From: Porphyra umbilicalis
Lineage: Eukaryota; Rhodophyta; Bangiophyceae; Bangiales; Bangiaceae
Assembly (NCBI GenBank): GCA_002049455.2
Contig: KV918965.1
Location: forward strand, 62,001-126,000
Length of the DNA: 64,000 nucleotides
Direction: 5' to 3'
This document shows, piece by piece, positions 63,074-64,000 of this stretch. The translations under genes and the position numbers were made by a program. The notes under the pieces were generated by a model. It saw nothing but the letters and a program-made list of their open reading frames with translations, did no database searches and had not been told where the DNA came from. Positions within the stretch are counted from its first letter, which is position 1; each line of letters starts with the position of its first letter.

Positions 63074-63326
63074 GTGAGGTTGCGGACCCGGTGATTGTGG
63101 GTTTGCGCTGGGTGAAGGGGGCGGCGCGCACGGCGGCAAGGACAGCAAGCCCGGCGGCGACGGCGGCAAGGGCGGCAAGCCCGGCGGTAACGGCGGCAAG
63201 GGCGGCAAGCCCGGCGGCGACGGCGGGAAGGGCGGCAAGCCCGGCGGCGACGGCGGCAAGGGCGGCAAGCCCGGCGGCGACGGCGGCAAGGGCGGCAAGC
63301 CCAGCGGCGACGTGAGGGAGGAGTAG
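63074..63326 (+). CDS. Gly/Lys/Pro decapeptide-repeat reading frame
   Basis: The 30-bp tandem repeat here gives GGKGGKPGGD units, about six in a row, in one + frame preceded by CGPGDCGFALGEGGGAHGGK and closed by KPSGDVREE and TAG. This frame gives the most regular protein; the other + frame reads Ala/Ser and the minus frame Pro/Leu. The 5' end is unclear: the frame opens after a TGA at 63070 and may begin at a splice acceptor. Possibly the C-terminus of a structural or wall protein; inferred from composition only. Confidence 0.35.
63125..63312. repeat. 30-bp tandem repeat, about six units
   Basis: GGCGGCAAGGGCGGCAAGCC plus CGGCGGCGAC repeated with very few differences. Confidence 0.95.
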
Positions 63327-63366
63327 GGGTTCGCACCCAAGTAACGGCGCGGCCGATCAGGCCGCG

Positions 63367-63726
63367 ATGGCCGTTGACGGTGGCCATGCCAATGGCGAGT
63401 CGCCCGTGCCCCACGTCGCGGGGGGTGACGAACACAATGTGGAACGGTCCATTAACCCGGAGGTGCTTCGGCAGTTCAGGCCTAGCGGCATGTTCTATGC
63501 CCACGTGGGCCCAACCAAGGTGGTGGACGGGGTCCCGGTCATCACTAACCATGGCCTACATGCGATTTGCATTCGCCACCGCGCTCGCGCGCACACTCGG
63601 CGGCTTCACGGCCGCTACGAGGCCCTGCCGGGCTTTGTCCACGTGATGGCCGAGCACGGCGCACCTAACCACGCGGGTGACCGCGTGGCCGACGTCCATG
63701 GGGACCCGTTCTTTGGGAACTGTTGA
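63367..63726 (+). CDS. 119-codon ORF, unassigned
   Basis: Reads MAVDGGHANGESPVPHVAGG, RQFRPSGMFYAHVGPTKVVD and VHVMAEHGAPNHAGDRVADV; balanced composition, TGA at 63726. The opposing minus frame over the same bases (to 63552) is also open and plausible, so the strand is not certain. No family recognised. Confidence 0.3.
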   Translation: MAVDGGHANGESPVPHVAGGDEHNVERSINPEVLRQFRPSGMFYAHVGPTKVVDGVPVITNHGLHAICIRHRARAHTRRLHGRYEALPGFVHVMAEHGAPNHAGDRVADVHGDPFFGNC

Positions 63727-64000
63727 AACGCAGTGGGGATAGGGGTTGGGGGACCACGGTGAAGTGGTTGAGTGGCTTGAGCTTGTGTGTGTGTGTGCGA
63801 ACGTGCTTTGTTGGTTGTCCTAAGGTTCGCCCGCCTCTCCCAACCGAGAGCACCTCTCAAATAGTCCCCACCGGCCCAAGTGCTCCCCCCTCTCGCGCCC
63901 ACACCGACGCCCACGCCCTCGCGCCAAATCGAATCACTCACCAAATCAAAAGCCACTAGAGCAAAGCGAAGATCAAATCCAAAACATGCCAAAAGTAACG
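63727..64000. other. window end, nothing seen
   Basis: Includes a short GT repeat near 63784-63797. No gene. Confidence 0.4.

Overview
The window reads as nuclear DNA from a GC-rich eukaryote. Genes have GT-AG introns, there are no operons or Shine-Dalgarno-led gene strings, and most recognisable sequence is eukaryotic transposons. The mix (chromovirus, PIF/Harbinger, pogo/Tigger, hAT-like and TA-target elements, a Hint domain, secreted low-complexity proteins, very high GC coding positions) would fit a bangiophyte red alga such as Porphyra/Pyropia. That is an inference from general character, not from a marker gene.

Layout. 1-3241: a multi-exon gene of unknown function whose 5' end lies outside the window. 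3943-16233: a TA-target DNA element split by a small PIF/Harbinger-like element and by a complete 10.3 kb Ty3/gypsy chromovirus (LTRs 5491-6257 and 15052-15819), which carries a 735-codon antisense ORF between pol and the 3' LTR. 17561-21942: a nested stack in which a GAGCGTCTCC element holds a copy of a local repeat (family B), which holds a 2.8 kb insert with a decayed PIF1-like helicase. 22-25 kb: more small elements and a decayed Harbinger (Plant_tran type) transposase. 27148-31116: an apparently complete two-gene PIF/Harbinger element. 32347-33679: a non-autonomous pogo-like element.

33.8-39 kb and 46-50.5 kb are the most host-like parts: a secreted amphipathic-helix protein, a Gly/Pro/His-rich protein, a Kelch-like plus Hint ORF lying downstream of and in frame with a phenylalanyl-tRNA synthetase fragment, and a multi-pass membrane protein. 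39253-40881 is a hAT-like element holding a TA-target MITE. 41002-42119 is a GAGCGTCTCC element holding another of its own kind. 51801-57053 is a second two-gene PIF/Harbinger element with a broken transposase. 57428-61208 is a pogo/Tigger element inserted at a TA inside family B. 62.7-64 kb holds a tandem duplication and a Gly/Lys/Pro decapeptide-repeat reading frame.

Two cross-cutting points. Several reading frames break exactly at G/C or A homopolymers, which may be assembly error, whereas others carry clean in-frame stops, which look like true decay. Target-site duplications recovered by eye (CTCTT, TCA, TAA, TGA, ATT, CAG, TA, and an 8-bp CTGTTCAT) fix most element borders to the base. 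Nothing was searched against a database; product names rest on motifs read from the sequence.
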